Positions 9,699 to 19,519 of a stretch of 64,000 nt of DNA are shown here, piece by piece; position 1 is the stretch's first letter, and every line of letters begins with the position of its first letter. Made by a program: the position numbers and the translations under genes. Under the pieces are notes generated by a model that searched no databases, had not been told where the DNA came from, and was given only the letters and a program-made list of their open reading frames with translations. Origin of the DNA: Brucella grignonensis (GTDB lineage Bacteria; Pseudomonadota; Alphaproteobacteria; Rhizobiales; Rhizobiaceae); contig NZ_NNRL01000159.1 in the NCBI RefSeq assembly GCF_002252505.1, positions 222,633 through 286,632 of the forward strand. Reading direction: 5' to 3'.

Positions 9699-9708
9699 GG
9701 CTGCGCCC

Positions 9709-9990
9709 TCACACCGACAGATGACCGGGTATGCGCAGATGCCTACGGCCCACCTCGACAAAAAGCGGATCGCGTTTGGCAGCCCATACCGCGAGGAAAT
9801 GACCGACCGCCCAGATGGCGATGCCAACCAGCCAGAGACGAAGGCCGAGGCCGACGGCGCCGGCCAGTGTGCCGTTGACGATGGCAATCGAACGCGGTGC
9901 GCCGCCGAGCAGGATATGCTCGGTCAGCGCCCGGTGAACCGGGATGGAGAAGCCCGGCACCGCATCGAGCTGTTCAAACCCGCCCGCCAT
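9709..9990 (-). CDS. trbD: TrbD, VirB3-like membrane protein
   Basis: 93 aa. Starts MAGGFEQLDAVPGFSIPVHR, the TrbD pattern, with two hydrophobic segments (about 35-70). ATG at 9990 overlaps the trbC stop by one base (TGATG). VirB3-like proteins work with VirB4 in pilus assembly. The gene sits inside a longer open frame whose upstream part is only a shadow of trbC and trbB. Confidence 0.92.
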   Translation of the reverse strand: MAGGFEQLDAVPGFSIPVHRALTEHILLGGAPRSIAIVNGTLAGAVGLGLRLWLVGIAIWAVGHFLAVWAAKRDPLFVEVGRRHLRIPGHLSV

Positions 9991-10322
9991 CAGATGAGCG
10001 CCCCGCCGCCGAACGAGAAGAACGACAGGAAGAAGCTCGACGCGGCGAAGGCGATGGACAGGCCGAAGACGATCTGGATCAGGCGGCGGAAGCCGCCGGA
10101 GGTATCGCCGAAGGCCAGCGCCAGGCCGGTGGCGATGATGACGATGACGGCGATGATCTTGGCGACAGGACCCTCGATCGACTGGAGGATCGACTGAAGC
10201 GGGGCCTCCCAGGGCATGGAGGAGCCGGAGGCGTGTGCGGCAGGCGCCAGCATCAGACTGATGGAAACAGTGGCAGCGGCGGTTGCCATGATGCGGCAGC
10301 CGCGTGAAATCGAGCGGATCAT
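9990..10322 (-). CDS. trbC: TrbC, VirB2-like pilin precursor
   Basis: 110 aa: a long signal sequence ending near AHASG (about residue 32), then a mature part with two membrane helices (AKIIAVIVIIATGLALAFG and SIAFAASSFFLSFFSF) joined by a short polar loop. This is the topology of conjugative pilins, which TraF-type peptidases may cyclise (a traF gene lies at 17558). It overlaps trbB by 4 bp. Confidence 0.94.
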   Translation of the reverse strand: MIRSISRGCRIMATAAATVSISLMLAPAAHASGSSMPWEAPLQSILQSIEGPVAKIIAVIVIIATGLALAFGDTSGGFRRLIQIVFGLSIAFAASSFFLSFFSFGGGALI

Positions 10323-11326
10323 GAAGGGTTTCCTTTCGGGGTGGTTGCCAAAGTACTGGGATGCGTGATGGCGTAGTCACCGTCCGGACCCAGCCCATCG
10401 ACGCGGGCGAGTTCGACCAGGCGGCGGGACGATCCACGTCCGGCAAGAACAGCGACAAGGTCGATGGTTTCGGCGATCAGGGCGCGCGGGACGGTGATGA
10501 CGGCTTCCTGGATGAGCTGTTCGAGGCGTCGCAGCGCGCCAATGCCGGAACCGGCATGGATGGTGCCGATTCCGCCCGGATGGCCGGTACCCCATGCTTT
10601 GAGCAGATCGAGGGCTTCGGACCCGCGCACCTCCCCGACCGGGATGCGATCAGGACGCAGGCGCAGCGAGGAGCGCACCAGATCGGAGAGCGTCGCCACG
10701 CCATCCTTGGTGCGCATGGCGACGAGATTAGGCGCGGCGCATTGCAGTTCGCGCGTGTCTTCAATGATCACGACGCGATCCGAAGTCTTGGCGACTTCTG
10801 CCAGCAGCGCGTTGGTCAGCGTGGTCTTGCCAGTGGAGGTGCCGCCCGCGACGAGGATATTGGCCCGCGTGGCGACGTTCAGGCGCAACACCTCGGCCTG
10901 AGGGCTGGTCATGATCCCGGCGTTTACATAGTCGTCGAGCGTGAACACCGCGACGGCGGGCTTGCGGATGGCAAAGGTCGGCGCCGTGACAACAGGCGGC
11001 AGCAACCCTTCGAAGCGCTCTCCGGTCTCAGGCAGTTCGGCCGATACACGCGGACTTCGGGTATGAACTTCGACGCCAACATGATGGGCGACCAACCGGA
11101 CGATCCGCTCGCCATCAGCCGCAGACAGCCTCTCCCCCGTATTGGCCAGACCTTCGGAGAGCCGATCCACCCAGATGCGGCCATCGGGGTTCAGCATCAC
11201 CTCGACGACAGCCGGATCTTCCAGAAACCGGGCAATCGATGCCCCGAGTGCGGTGCGCAGCATCCGCGCACCACGCGCAATCGTCTCGGGTTTCTGATGT
11301 GATGCGGTCATGGCGGCCCCGTTCAT
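10319..11326 (-). CDS. trbB: TrbB, VirB11-like traffic ATPase
   Basis: 335 aa (ATG at 11326; a second ATG at 11311 is also possible). Walker A at about residues 159-169 ([11 protein letters not shown]), an Asp box ([10 protein letters not shown]), then Walker B and His box ([20 protein letters not shown]). Hexameric ATPase of the secretion/GspE superfamily, switching the T4SS between pilus building and DNA export. First gene of the trbBCDEJKLFGI series. Confidence 0.95.
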   Translation of the reverse strand: MNGAAMTASHQKPETIARGARMLRTALGASIARFLEDPAVVEVMLNPDGRIWVDRLSEGLANTGERLSAADGERIVRLVAHHVGVEVHTRSPRVSAELPETGERFEGLLPPVVTAPTFAIRKPAVAVFTLDDYVNAGIMTSPQAEVLRLNVATRANILVAGGTSTGKTTLTNALLAEVAKTSDRVVIIEDTRELQCAAPNLVAMRTKDGVATLSDLVRSSLRLRPDRIPVGEVRGSEALDLLKAWGTGHPGGIGTIHAGSGIGALRRLEQLIQEAVITVPRALIAETIDLVAVLAGRGSSRRLVELARVDGLGPDGDYAITHPSTLATTPKGNPS

Positions 11327-11457
11327 GGCGGGACGCGCAAAAGACGGACCCCGGATTGGGGTCGATTAAAAGAACCTGATTTAGGGCCGTTTCAACAGAT
11401 GTTTGTGCGCATGCGGGCATCGGCGGCTGACGGCGGCAAATCGGATGGATCGAACGT

Positions 11458-11919
11458 TCAGGGCTGGTTTCCATCGGCTTCAGCCTGGCGTTGCGCCGAA
11501 TGATCGTGGGGCGTATCCACATCCCGTGATAGTTCTTTCAGGAACCTGTCGCCAGTTGCAAGACGCCTGCCCAGCGTCTGCATGAAGCCTTCGAAGCGCT
11601 CGTTGCCCTTGATGCGTGCCGACTGTTTCGCGCTGTCTGACAGCGGCGGCGTCATGGTGAGCCAGAATTGTACGAACAGCGAAAGCGTCTCGCCGAGGAT
11701 GGCGACATCTTCGTCCAGCATGTCGAACTGGCGGCCAAGCTTGTCCAGGCGTCGCGACATTGCGGCTTCCAGCCGTTCGGTCGTGTCACCGGACAGGAAG
11801 GATGCGACCGCCGCCTCGATCACTGCGGATTTGGAAACATTGCGGCGCAGCGCCAGGCCTTCGACCTGCTTCAGCAGATCCGGGGAGAAGTAGACGTTCA
11901 TGCGGGTGCGGCTCGTCAT
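11458..11919 (-). CDS. CopG-type ribbon-helix-helix protein of the transfer operon
   Basis: 153 aa from ATG at 11919, with AAGGA 8 bp upstream; the longer frame to 11937 begins with TTG and overlaps traG. The N-terminus TRMNVYFSPDLLKQVEGLAL and NVSKSAVIEAAVASFL is an RHH DNA-binding fold. The C-terminal part is helical. Placed between traG and trbB, it may bind near oriT or regulate the trb operon; role inferred from position. Confidence 0.85.
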   Translation of the reverse strand: MTSRTRMNVYFSPDLLKQVEGLALRRNVSKSAVIEAAVASFLSGDTTERLEAAMSRRLDKLGRQFDMLDEDVAILGETLSLFVQFWLTMTPPLSDSAKQSARIKGNERFEGFMQTLGRRLATGDRFLKELSRDVDTPHDHSAQRQAEADGNQP

Positions 11920-11933
11920 GCCTGTCTTCCTTC

Positions 11934-13922
11934 TCAAAGGTCGATGCCGTCATTGGGGTCGAGAGATGCCTGCCGCGCGACCATGCGCATCCGCTGACGC
12001 ATGGCGCGGGCCTTGGCGGCATCGACGTCGGGCTCATCATCGAGAAAGTCGAACTCCTGCGATGGCGGCGGTGGTGCCGGGATGATTTCCTCATGCTCGG
12101 GAAGCTCCGGCTCACGACGGATACCGGCATTGGCAGGATCGCCGTCGGACGTGTTCGACGCGGGTCCGTGGCCAACCGTGGGCGTAACAACACGGCTCGT
12201 CCAGTCGTCTGGTGCCGATGTTTCCATCTTCACCGACTGCTTGCGTAGATCGGGCGGCGGCAGCACCCGTTCCTGAAGCCGCGCATCGGCATAGTAGCGC
12301 GCCTTGGCGGCGCGGATGGGCGGCACACCCGCTACCATGACGATCTCGTCGGTTGGCGGAAGCTGCATGATTTCGCCCGGTGTCAGGAGTGGCCGCGCCG
12401 TTTCCTGCCGCGACACCATAAGGTGCCCCAGCCATGGCGCGAGGCGATGGCCCGCATAGTTGGTGGAATCGCGCATTTCCGTGGCCGTGCCGAGCGCGTC
12501 ACTGATCCGTTTGGCGGTGCGTTCATCGTTGGCAGCAAAGGCGACACGCACATGGCAGTTGTCGAGAATGGCGTTGTTCTGCCCATAGGCGCGCTCGATC
12601 TGGTTGAGCGACTGCGCGATCAGGAACGCTTTGAGGCCGTAGCCGGCCATGAAGGCGAGCGCCGATTCAAAGAAATCAAGCCGCCCGAGCGCGGGGAACT
12701 CGTCCAGCATCAACAGGAGACGATGGCGTTTTCCGGTGGTTTCCAGTTCCTCGGTCAGCCGCCGCCCGACCTGATTGAGGATCAGACGGATCAGCGGCTT
12801 GGTCCGGTTGATGTCCGAGGGCGGTACGACGAGGTAGAGGCTGACCGGTTCTTTTGCTCCGACCAGATCAGCAATGCGCCAGTCGCAGCGGGCCGTCACG
12901 CGGGCCACGACCGGATCTCGGTAGAGACCGAGAAAGGACATCGCCGTGGACAGCACGCCGGAGCGTTCGTTCTCGGACTTGTTAAGCAGTTCGCGTGCCG
13001 ATGAGGCGATGACGGGATGCACACCGGCTTCGCCCAGATGCGGCGTGTCCATCATGGCGCGCAAGGTCGCCTCGACCGGACGGCGCGGATCGGACAGAAA
13101 GCTCGCGACCCCCGCCAGCGTCTTGTCCTTCTCGGCATAGAGAACATGCAGGATGGCGCCGACCAGTAGCGAATGGCTGGTCTTTTCCCAATGGTTGCGC
13201 TTGTCGAGACTGCCCTCGGGATCGACCAGAATATCCGCGATGTTCTGGACATCGCGGACTTCCCACTCCCCCTGACGGACTTCCAGCAGCGGGTTGTAAG
13301 CTGCGGAATGCACATTGGTCGGATCGAACAGCAGGACGCGGCCGTGATGGGACCGGAAGCCGGCCGTCAGATTCCAGTTCTCCCCCTTGATGTCGTGCAC
13401 GATGCAACTTCCCGGCCAGGTCAGCAGCGTCGGCACAACGAGACCGACGCCTTTGCCTGATCGGGTGGGCGCGAAACAAAGGACATGCTCGGGGCCGTCG
13501 TGCCGGAGATAGTCCTTGCTGTGCCTGCCAAGGACCACGTCATCGGGACCGAGCAGTCCGGCAGCATGGATTTCCTTGTCCTCGGCCCATCGCGCAGAAC
13601 CGTAGGTGGCGACGTTGCGCGCCTCGCGCGCCCGGATGATCGACATGAAAAAAGCGGCGGCGATAGCGAACAACGCCCCGGACGTGGCGATGAACGCGCC
13701 CTCGGTGAAAATACCGGGCGCATAGGCGTCATAGGAAAACCACCACCAGAAGAAGGCCGGAGGATAATAGACCGGCCATCCCGCAACATCGAACCATGGA
13801 TTGCCGAGCTGGGGCTGAAAGCCAAGGCGGAAGGCCACCCATTGTGTCGAAGTCCAGACCATCACCAGGACAATGGTGAATACGACAATGATCTGGCCCC
13901 AGAGTATTCGGCCACCACGCAT
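11934..13922 (-). CDS. traG: TraG/VirD4 type IV coupling protein
   Basis: 662 aa from ATG at 13922; an in-frame TTG at 13940 is less likely. Two N-terminal membrane segments (about 10-105), Walker A (APTRSGKGVGLVVPTLL) and Walker B (LLMLDEFPALGRLDF). It brings the relaxase-DNA complex to the Trb channel at the inner membrane. The C-terminal tail is acidic and Pro-rich. Confidence 0.96.
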   Translation of the reverse strand: MRGGRILWGQIIVVFTIVLVMVWTSTQWVAFRLGFQPQLGNPWFDVAGWPVYYPPAFFWWWFSYDAYAPGIFTEGAFIATSGALFAIAAAFFMSIIRAREARNVATYGSARWAEDKEIHAAGLLGPDDVVLGRHSKDYLRHDGPEHVLCFAPTRSGKGVGLVVPTLLTWPGSCIVHDIKGENWNLTAGFRSHHGRVLLFDPTNVHSAAYNPLLEVRQGEWEVRDVQNIADILVDPEGSLDKRNHWEKTSHSLLVGAILHVLYAEKDKTLAGVASFLSDPRRPVEATLRAMMDTPHLGEAGVHPVIASSARELLNKSENERSGVLSTAMSFLGLYRDPVVARVTARCDWRIADLVGAKEPVSLYLVVPPSDINRTKPLIRLILNQVGRRLTEELETTGKRHRLLLMLDEFPALGRLDFFESALAFMAGYGLKAFLIAQSLNQIERAYGQNNAILDNCHVRVAFAANDERTAKRISDALGTATEMRDSTNYAGHRLAPWLGHLMVSRQETARPLLTPGEIMQLPPTDEIVMVAGVPPIRAAKARYYADARLQERVLPPPDLRKQSVKMETSAPDDWTSRVVTPTVGHGPASNTSDGDPANAGIRREPELPEHEEIIPAPPPPSQEFDFLDDEPDVDAAKARAMRQRMRMVARQASLDPNDGIDL

Positions 13923-14097
13923 ACAGGCTCCAATCGGCAAGAGAGTCGGAGCCGATCAAAGAATAGACGTTTTCGAAAGCGGCAACAGGAAAAGCAGGGA
14001 TGCCGTGTTGCCGGATACTATCGGCGGCACATCGGACAGGCCCTTTCAGATGCCGATGTCGACAGAACAATTTGCGAGGTGCCAGATCGGCAAAGGC

Positions 14098-16170
14098 TCA
14101 AATCCCGAGCCCTCGTGTTCGCCCCATTTGCCACGATACCGATCCACCCTGCACGATGCCCGCAACCTCGCGGCCGAGCTGGCGGTCGATCACTGGCCGC
14201 CATGGGACAAGAGTGAACTCGTGGCTCTTTTCGACAATGGCGAACTTGCCGCTCGATAGATGTGCGATCCCGGTGAACTTGCCGCTGATATTTTCGCCAT
14301 CGGCAGCCGCCCGGAACGGCAAGCCTTTGCTGCTGGCCATTTCCGCACCGACGCGGGCCACTTCCCTTTCTCGCAGATTGGCGAGCAGGTTGCGCCGATA
14401 GAGGATGCGTCCATTCTGCTGCCGCGTGGCATCGCCCTGTGCGATATGGTGTTCACGCCGCTGGTCCATAGCCTCGCGCACCTGCTGGCCGAACCCTGCC
14501 GGGGTAAGGTCCGAGGCGTCCGGTGTGACCAATCGCCGGTCCAGCCAGGTCGCGCCATCGGCGCCGATCTGTTTTTCCAGATCGAAGGTCGAGACGACAC
14601 GGATGCTGGCCTGCCGGTTGCGACCGGCATCATAGGCGGTGGCGCGGCTCTCGAAGTCTTCGGGGATGCGCCACTGGTCGGCGTCGATCCGCTCGGCAAT
14701 CCCGGCCCGGCGTAGCGACTCCAATCGCCGGACATGGGCATCGACATAGCCCTCATAATCGCCACCCGGCACACGTCCCTCGAACTTCGCCTGTTCGAGG
14801 TGGCGGCTCGGTCGGTAGATACCATTTTCCGAGATCGCAGCGATGGTGCGATCAGAGGGACGTTGTGCTGTATCGGCGGGACCGACTTCCACGATGCTGC
14901 CGATCCGGGCATCTTCGACGCGGGCCGGATCAATGCCGGGAAGATGGTGTGTTCGCCCGTCGATGCCGTCCACCACGAGCGTCAGGTTCTCGCCCATCTC
15001 GTCGGCGAGATATTTGTCCACGACGCGGCCGGTGATGGGCGCCGCGGGTGCGGCATCGTGAAGCTGGAAGGTCATCGGATCACGTTCCTGCCCATCGACC
15101 TTCAGCGCCTCTTGCAAGTTACGGATGATGTCGCCGCGCTCGCCGAGTTCACGCAGCGCCGGTTCCATCTTCGCGCCAAGCTCCCAGACGCCGGGTGCAT
15201 GTTCCGTAGCCAGCCCCATCTTTTCCAGCTTGGCGAGACGGCGCAGGCGAAGTGTGCGGTTGAACTGGCGGCGTGCATCTGCCGGTTCGTGGCGCAGATC
15301 GAGGAACCTTTCGTCGGCTTCCTCGGTCATGGCGCGATCGATGCGCGTGAAGCGGTCCTGATCGATTTCGGCAGACAGCTTGCGGCTCTGCTCGATCTCG
15401 GTCACGGGGCCGAGTTCCAGCGTGGTCAGTTCGCTCGCCCGCTCACGAATACCATTGGCGAGATAGTCGCCATTGATAACCAGGTTCTCGCCCAGATCGT
15501 CCTTCCCCCGAACAATGACATGGACATGGGGATGGCCGGTATTGTGGTGATTGACCGCCACCCAATCGAGTTTCGTGCCAAGGTCGGCCTCGATGCGGCT
15601 CATCAGATCGCGGGTGTGTTCGGTGAGGTCGGAAAGATCGGCGGCATCTTCTGGCGAAACGATAAAGCGGAACTGGTGGCGATCGTCCTTGCCGCGATCA
15701 AGGAAGGCATCTCCATCGGCGCGGTCCTCCGTGGCGGAATAGAGCTGGCCACGTTCGCCATCGCGCGAGGTGCCGTCGCGCTGGATGTAGCGCAGATGGG
15801 CGGTCCCTTTGCCGCTCTTCCCCGCGCTCTGGACGTACCGGGTTTTGACGACGACGCGGCGCACTCCGGCTGCGCTGTGACGCCACCCGCCCGACAGGGT
15901 TCGGGCGCGGACATAGGCCGCGCCACGGCCACGCTTGACGCCCGGACCTTTGCTCGCCCGCGATGCCTTCCCGCTCTTTCCGGCCGAACCAGATGAAGAC
16001 GACGAGGAAGTCCGTGATGCGAATGATGATGATCGACCGGGACCGTTGCTATGCTGACGCGCCAGCTTTTTTGCCTGCGTCAGAAAGCTCTTGGCTTTGC
16101 CCGCTTTCGGCACGTCGAATTTGATCCGGCCCGGCCTGGGGCGAAAGCGGTTCTCGTCGTCGGCGCTCAT
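14098..16170 (-). CDS. VirD2-type relaxase with DUF3363 domain
   Basis: 690 aa. After a basic, Ser-rich linker (about 1-110), the relaxase domain shows the metal-binding His motif (NTGHPHVHVIVRG, about 205-217), followed by the DUF3363 region. It should nick the element's oriT and pilot the single strand through TraG and the Trb channel. A 175-bp gap separates it from traG. The catalytic Tyr cannot be assigned with certainty by eye. Confidence 0.92.
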   Translation of the reverse strand: MSADDENRFRPRPGRIKFDVPKAGKAKSFLTQAKKLARQHSNGPGRSSSFASRTSSSSSSGSAGKSGKASRASKGPGVKRGRGAAYVRARTLSGGWRHSAAGVRRVVVKTRYVQSAGKSGKGTAHLRYIQRDGTSRDGERGQLYSATEDRADGDAFLDRGKDDRHQFRFIVSPEDAADLSDLTEHTRDLMSRIEADLGTKLDWVAVNHHNTGHPHVHVIVRGKDDLGENLVINGDYLANGIRERASELTTLELGPVTEIEQSRKLSAEIDQDRFTRIDRAMTEEADERFLDLRHEPADARRQFNRTLRLRRLAKLEKMGLATEHAPGVWELGAKMEPALRELGERGDIIRNLQEALKVDGQERDPMTFQLHDAAPAAPITGRVVDKYLADEMGENLTLVVDGIDGRTHHLPGIDPARVEDARIGSIVEVGPADTAQRPSDRTIAAISENGIYRPSRHLEQAKFEGRVPGGDYEGYVDAHVRRLESLRRAGIAERIDADQWRIPEDFESRATAYDAGRNRQASIRVVSTFDLEKQIGADGATWLDRRLVTPDASDLTPAGFGQQVREAMDQRREHHIAQGDATRQQNGRILYRRNLLANLREREVARVGAEMASSKGLPFRAAADGENISGKFTGIAHLSSGKFAIVEKSHEFTLVPWRPVIDRQLGREVAGIVQGGSVSWQMGRTRGLGI

Positions 16171-16483
16171 GAGCGCATCCCATGCCGTTCAGGCACGCAA
16201 ACGGCTAATCTTCGGCTATAGTGCCGGTCAAAACCCAGTAAAGCCAAGGCTTTGCGCCATATCGCGGCACGCGAGGCCCAAAAGCAGGGTGCCGTGCGCC
16301 GCGCCCCAAAGCAGTGTGCAGACAAGGGCTTGCCCAGAAACAAGCCCGACAGGGTGCCTGTTTCCTTTATCTTGCCCTCCGCCTTTCTTCCCCTTTTTGC
16401 CCTTCCTGCCGGGAATGCAGCCAGGCGACCCCTTGCCTGACTGCACACCGGAAGCGGACCGAAAGTGCGTGGAGACACCATGC
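16171..16483. other. Gene-free stretch between relaxase and lytic transglycosylase; candidate oriT
   Basis: About 313 bp with no gene. It holds three inverted repeats: AAAGCC/GGCTTT (16240-16253, 2-bp loop), GGGCTTG/CAAGCCC (16326-16347) and GAAACA/TGTTTC (16337-16364). Origins of transfer in Trb-type elements often lie beside the relaxase gene and contain such repeats next to the nick site. I see no sequence matching a known nick consensus, so the oriT call is positional. Confidence 0.35.
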
Positions 16484-17182
16484 TCATGGCTCGTCTCCAT
16501 TGCCCGCACGGGCCACGAATATGCCGCCGTCCTGCGGCTCCTGATCGACGGAAACGCGCATAGGAACGGTTGCGCGGACGTCGTTCGACGGTTGATTGGC
16601 CGTCGCCGAATGGCCGCTGGATTGCACAACGAAGAGCGGAGCTTCGCGCCAATCCGGCGGTGGCGGCGGCACATCAGGCGCAGTCGCCCTGCCAAGAACA
16701 GGTGCGAGCGTGGCGACATAGGCGCGCGTTTCAGCGGGCAAAGTGCGGCCCGTCGCCAGATGCTCGTCATAGCGACCGGGACCAGCATTGTAGGCGGCAA
16801 GCATGGCCGCAACATTGCCATAGCGGTCCCACATCTCGCGCAGATACGCCGTGCCTGCGAAGATGTTATCGCGCGGATCGTAAGGGTCGCGCCCGAGACC
16901 ATGGCGGCGGCGCAGGCCCGCCCAGGTATCGGGCATGACCTGCATCAGTCCCATCGCGCCCGCCGATGAAATTGCGCGCACATCGCCCGCGCTTTCCACG
17001 CGCAGCACGGCTCGAATCCAGTGCTCTGGAATGCCGAAACGCTGTGACGCCTCGGCAATGAACGCAGCATGGGGATGCGCGGTGACAGGCGCAGGTTGCA
17101 GCGTGACCTGCGCCATGGCCGGCATCGAGCCGCTGCCAGCCGACAGCAGGGCCGTGAAGAGAAGAAAGGTGCGGGATCGCAT
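16484..17182 (-). CDS. Lytic transglycosylase of the transfer system
   Basis: 232 aa from ATG at 17182 with a signal peptide ending near MPAMAQ. SLT/goose-lysozyme fold signatures: catalytic Glu in LRVESAGDV, then SAGAMGLMQVMP and AYNAGPGRY. It would cut peptidoglycan locally so the conjugation channel can cross the wall (VirB1-like role). A Pro-rich C-terminal tail follows. An upstream open extension to 17416 overlaps the DUF736 gene and is rejected. Confidence 0.92.
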   Translation of the reverse strand: MRSRTFLLFTALLSAGSGSMPAMAQVTLQPAPVTAHPHAAFIAEASQRFGIPEHWIRAVLRVESAGDVRAISSAGAMGLMQVMPDTWAGLRRRHGLGRDPYDPRDNIFAGTAYLREMWDRYGNVAAMLAAYNAGPGRYDEHLATGRTLPAETRAYVATLAPVLGRATAPDVPPPPPDWREAPLFVVQSSGHSATANQPSNDVRATVPMRVSVDQEPQDGGIFVARAGNGDEP

Positions 17183-17186
17183 GATC

Positions 17187-17522
17187 TCAGTCGCGATCTT
17201 CGCGGGGCCGCGGGCGGCTCCAGTGCAGCGACCATGACGAGCCTGCATCGTCGTCGCGGAACAGGTTGGCGCGGATCGGGTGCGGTAAGGCCGGATCGTC
17301 GAGCAGCACCGAGAGATATTCGCCAGCCTTTTCGCCGGTGCGTTTCCATGCAGCACCGACCTCGGGACCGTCATGCTCAATGTAATGGACGCGATAGTCC
17401 GGCGCATTCTCCGCATCGGAATGTTCAGCGGGCACGATGACGAGATCGCGCTTCATGGTGAGCGTGACGAGCTGACCGGCGAAGCCGGATGCGTCACGCG
17501 CAAATTGACCGATCTGTGGCAT
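17187..17522 (-). CDS. DUF736 protein (first copy)
   Basis: 111 aa from ATG at 17522. Begins MPQIGQFARDASGFAGQLVT and ends WSLHWSRPRPRE, the DUF736 layout, a small beta-rich family almost confined to conjugative elements of Alphaproteobacteria. Function unknown. A second, only distantly similar copy is at 24549-24875. Confidence 0.88.
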   Translation of the reverse strand: MPQIGQFARDASGFAGQLVTLTMKRDLVIVPAEHSDAENAPDYRVHYIEHDGPEVGAAWKRTGEKAGEYLSVLLDDPALPHPIRANLFRDDDAGSSWSLHWSRPRPREDRD

Positions 17523-17557
17523 GGTATGTCTCCTGTGTTGGTGGGTTTGGCGTGGGT

Positions 17558-18103
17558 TCAATGCGTGACCGCCCGCCATTCGTAGCGGCCATCGCCTTCC
17601 TCATCGGTCCAGAGCGGAAGCGCCCGGCCGATGACGGAACTGGCGGGAACAGGTCCGAAGTAACGGCCGTCGAGGCTGTCCCGGATTTCCCAATTCATGA
17701 GGAAGAGTTCGCCGTCGCGGATGATGCGGCAGCCCTGCCAGACCGGCAGATCGCGTCCCATCCGGTCGCGCTCCAGTGCATCGCCCATCTCGACGTTATC
17801 GACGGTGATCGTCGCACCGCTGCGACAGACGCGCTGTCCCGGCAAGCCGAGGACGCGTTTCAGCAGCGGCACGCCCCGCCCGATATAGCCGCGCTCGACC
17901 ATGAACCGCTCCAGCGGTTCGGGCGGCGCGATGACGACGAGTTCAGGAACTTCGACCACATCGGCAGGAACAACTGTGTAGAAGCCGATGGGCGCGCTGG
18001 CGGTCGCATTCCAGATCAGCCTGGTTGGCGGATCGGCAACGGCCGTGGCGACAAGCGTACCGACGGCCAACATGGACACGGCGAGGATATGACGGCGGCT
18101 CAT
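17558..18103 (-). CDS. traF: TraF, S26-family conjugation signal peptidase
   Basis: 181 aa from ATG at 18103 with an N-terminal signal/membrane segment. Catalytic Ser in ATASAPIGFYTV and general-base Lys in LLKRVLGLPG match S26 peptidases of the TraF type, which process and cyclise the TrbC pilin. The start overlaps the DUF2840 stop by 4 bp. Confidence 0.93.
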   Translation of the reverse strand: MSRRHILAVSMLAVGTLVATAVADPPTRLIWNATASAPIGFYTVVPADVVEVPELVVIAPPEPLERFMVERGYIGRGVPLLKRVLGLPGQRVCRSGATITVDNVEMGDALERDRMGRDLPVWQGCRIIRDGELFLMNWEIRDSLDGRYFGPVPASSVIGRALPLWTDEEGDGRYEWRAVTH

Positions 18104-18618
18104 GGTGCGATCCTCCGGCGGCTGACCCATGCGGCATGGCGTTCCGGCGTGTAGGGGTTGGGGTCCTGACCGGCGATCATGCGGTTGTGGACGTGCCGCC
18201 AATGGTCCGGCGCAGCATCCGCAGGATCGACGCCAAGCGCGTCCACGGCGTCGATGGCGGCCAGCGCTTGCTGCACCTTTGGCCAGCCATCAATACGCAG
18301 CAGGATCTCGCCGCCGGGGCGAACGAAGGGCACGGTCTGGAACGGCTCGCCACGCCCGACAGCGCGCAGTATGTCGAGCCGCGAGACGATGGTGCCGTAG
18401 TCGTTGGAGGCCCAGCGGACGAAGGCGAAGATGCTTTCGGGTGCGAAGCCGACGAGACTGCGGCGGCGGTCGATGATCTGCTCAAAGCTCTTGTGGCCGA
18501 AGCGTATCCAGTGCTCAACCTTCCGCTTCTGGAAGGCCAGTTCGACAAGTGTGGTGAAGGGCGCTGGACCGTCCGCCAGCGGATGTTCATGCGCACCACG
18601 CCCGGTTTTGCCGGTCAT
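18100..18618 (-). CDS. DUF2840 domain-containing protein
   Basis: 172 aa. The sequence LVELAFQKRKVEHWIRFGHK and GFAPESIFAFVRWASNDYGT is the DUF2840 pattern found next to traF and parA in this class of elements. No catalytic motif is apparent. 4-bp overlaps on both sides place it firmly in the operon. Confidence 0.85.
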   Translation of the reverse strand: MTGKTGRGAHEHPLADGPAPFTTLVELAFQKRKVEHWIRFGHKSFEQIIDRRRSLVGFAPESIFAFVRWASNDYGTIVSRLDILRAVGRGEPFQTVPFVRPGGEILLRIDGWPKVQQALAAIDAVDALGVDPADAAPDHWRHVHNRMIAGQDPNPYTPERHAAWVSRRRIAP

Positions 18619-18869
18619 GGCCGGTCTCCTTCGGTGGGTGGAAACTCGCGGCCCAGCAGCTCGCGCAGCATCACGGCGACGGTGACGCCGCGCCGGAAAG
18701 CGGCCACCTTGATGCGCCCGCGCAGTTCGGGTGTGATGTCGATGGTCAGGCGGGCGGTAAACGCCTCGGCAGCCATCTTTCCGGTTGCCGGCGCATCGGC
18801 GGCCCTGACCCAGCTATCGGGATTACCCGGACGCGATGCGAAGCCGGATTTGGCGGGTGGACGTGTCAT
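18615..18869 (-). CDS. Small ribbon-helix-helix protein next to ParA
   Basis: 84 aa; the C-terminal half (TARLTIDITPELRGRIKVAA, RGVTVAVMLRELL) is an RHH-type DNA-binding domain. Overlapping parA by 4 bp, it may act as the ParB/ParG-like centromere partner or as an operon regulator. That role is inferred from context; the big ParB at 36243 is an alternative partner. Confidence 0.75.
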   Translation of the reverse strand: MTRPPAKSGFASRPGNPDSWVRAADAPATGKMAAEAFTARLTIDITPELRGRIKVAAFRRGVTVAVMLRELLGREFPPTEGDRP

Positions 18870-19519
18870 CGCACAATCCTCCCGATCCCGAGGCTATCGA
18901 TCTCGGCCACCAGCGCTGTGACCTCCTGTGCAGCCCGTTCGCCGCCATCGGTCTCTGAGACCAGTCGCCCAGTTTGTGCGGCTTCAGCAAAGGCGACGCG
19001 CTGGCCGATGGTCGTGGCCAGCAACGGCGGATCTTGGTCCGCCAGTGTCTCAGCCGTTTCGCGGGCGATGACGGTGCGCGCAGCGCATCGGTTCAGCAGA
19101 AAACGGGCGGCCAGTTCAGGACGATAGATGCGTGCTTCGTTCAGAAGCGCCAGCATCTCGGCGGAGGCCCAGCCGTCGAAAGGAGATGGCTGCACCGGGA
19201 CCAGCACCAGATCGGCTGCAAGCAGCGCTGAGCGCATCAGACCAGCGACACGGGGCGGACCATCGATGACGACATGGTCGGCGTCACGCGCCAGCTCCGG
19301 CGCTTCCCGGTGCAGCGTATCGCGGGCCAGGCCGATGACACTGAACAGCCTTGGCAGCCCTTCATGGCCACGCCGCTGCGACCAGTCGAGTGCGGAGCCT
19401 TGCGGATCGGCGTCGATCAGGATGACGCGTTTGCCTTCCGCAGCCCACGCACCGGCGAGATGCAGCGCCAACGTGGTTTTTCCGACACCGCCTTTCTGAT
19501 TGAGGAGAGCGACGATCAT
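18866..19519 (-). CDS. parA: ParA-family partition ATPase
   Basis: 217 aa. Deviant Walker A (LNQKGGVGKTTLALHLAGAW) at the N-terminus, Walker A' (ILIDADPQGSALDWS), Walker B (VVIDGPP). Short, plasmid-type ParA without an N-terminal HTH. It should help segregate the element when it exists as a circle. 4-bp overlaps with repA and the RHH gene. Confidence 0.95.
   Translation of the reverse strand: MIVALLNQKGGVGKTTLALHLAGAWAAEGKRVILIDADPQGSALDWSQRRGHEGLPRLFSVIGLARDTLHREAPELARDADHVVIDGPPRVAGLMRSALLAADLVLVPVQPSPFDGWASAEMLALLNEARIYRPELAARFLLNRCAARTVIARETAETLADQDPPLLATTIGQRVAFAEAAQTGRLVSETDGGERAAQEVTALVAEIDSLGIGRIVR

Noticed and set aside
14734..15996. 420-codon open frame on the plus strand
   Set aside because: Antisense to the relaxase; a product of high third-position GC.
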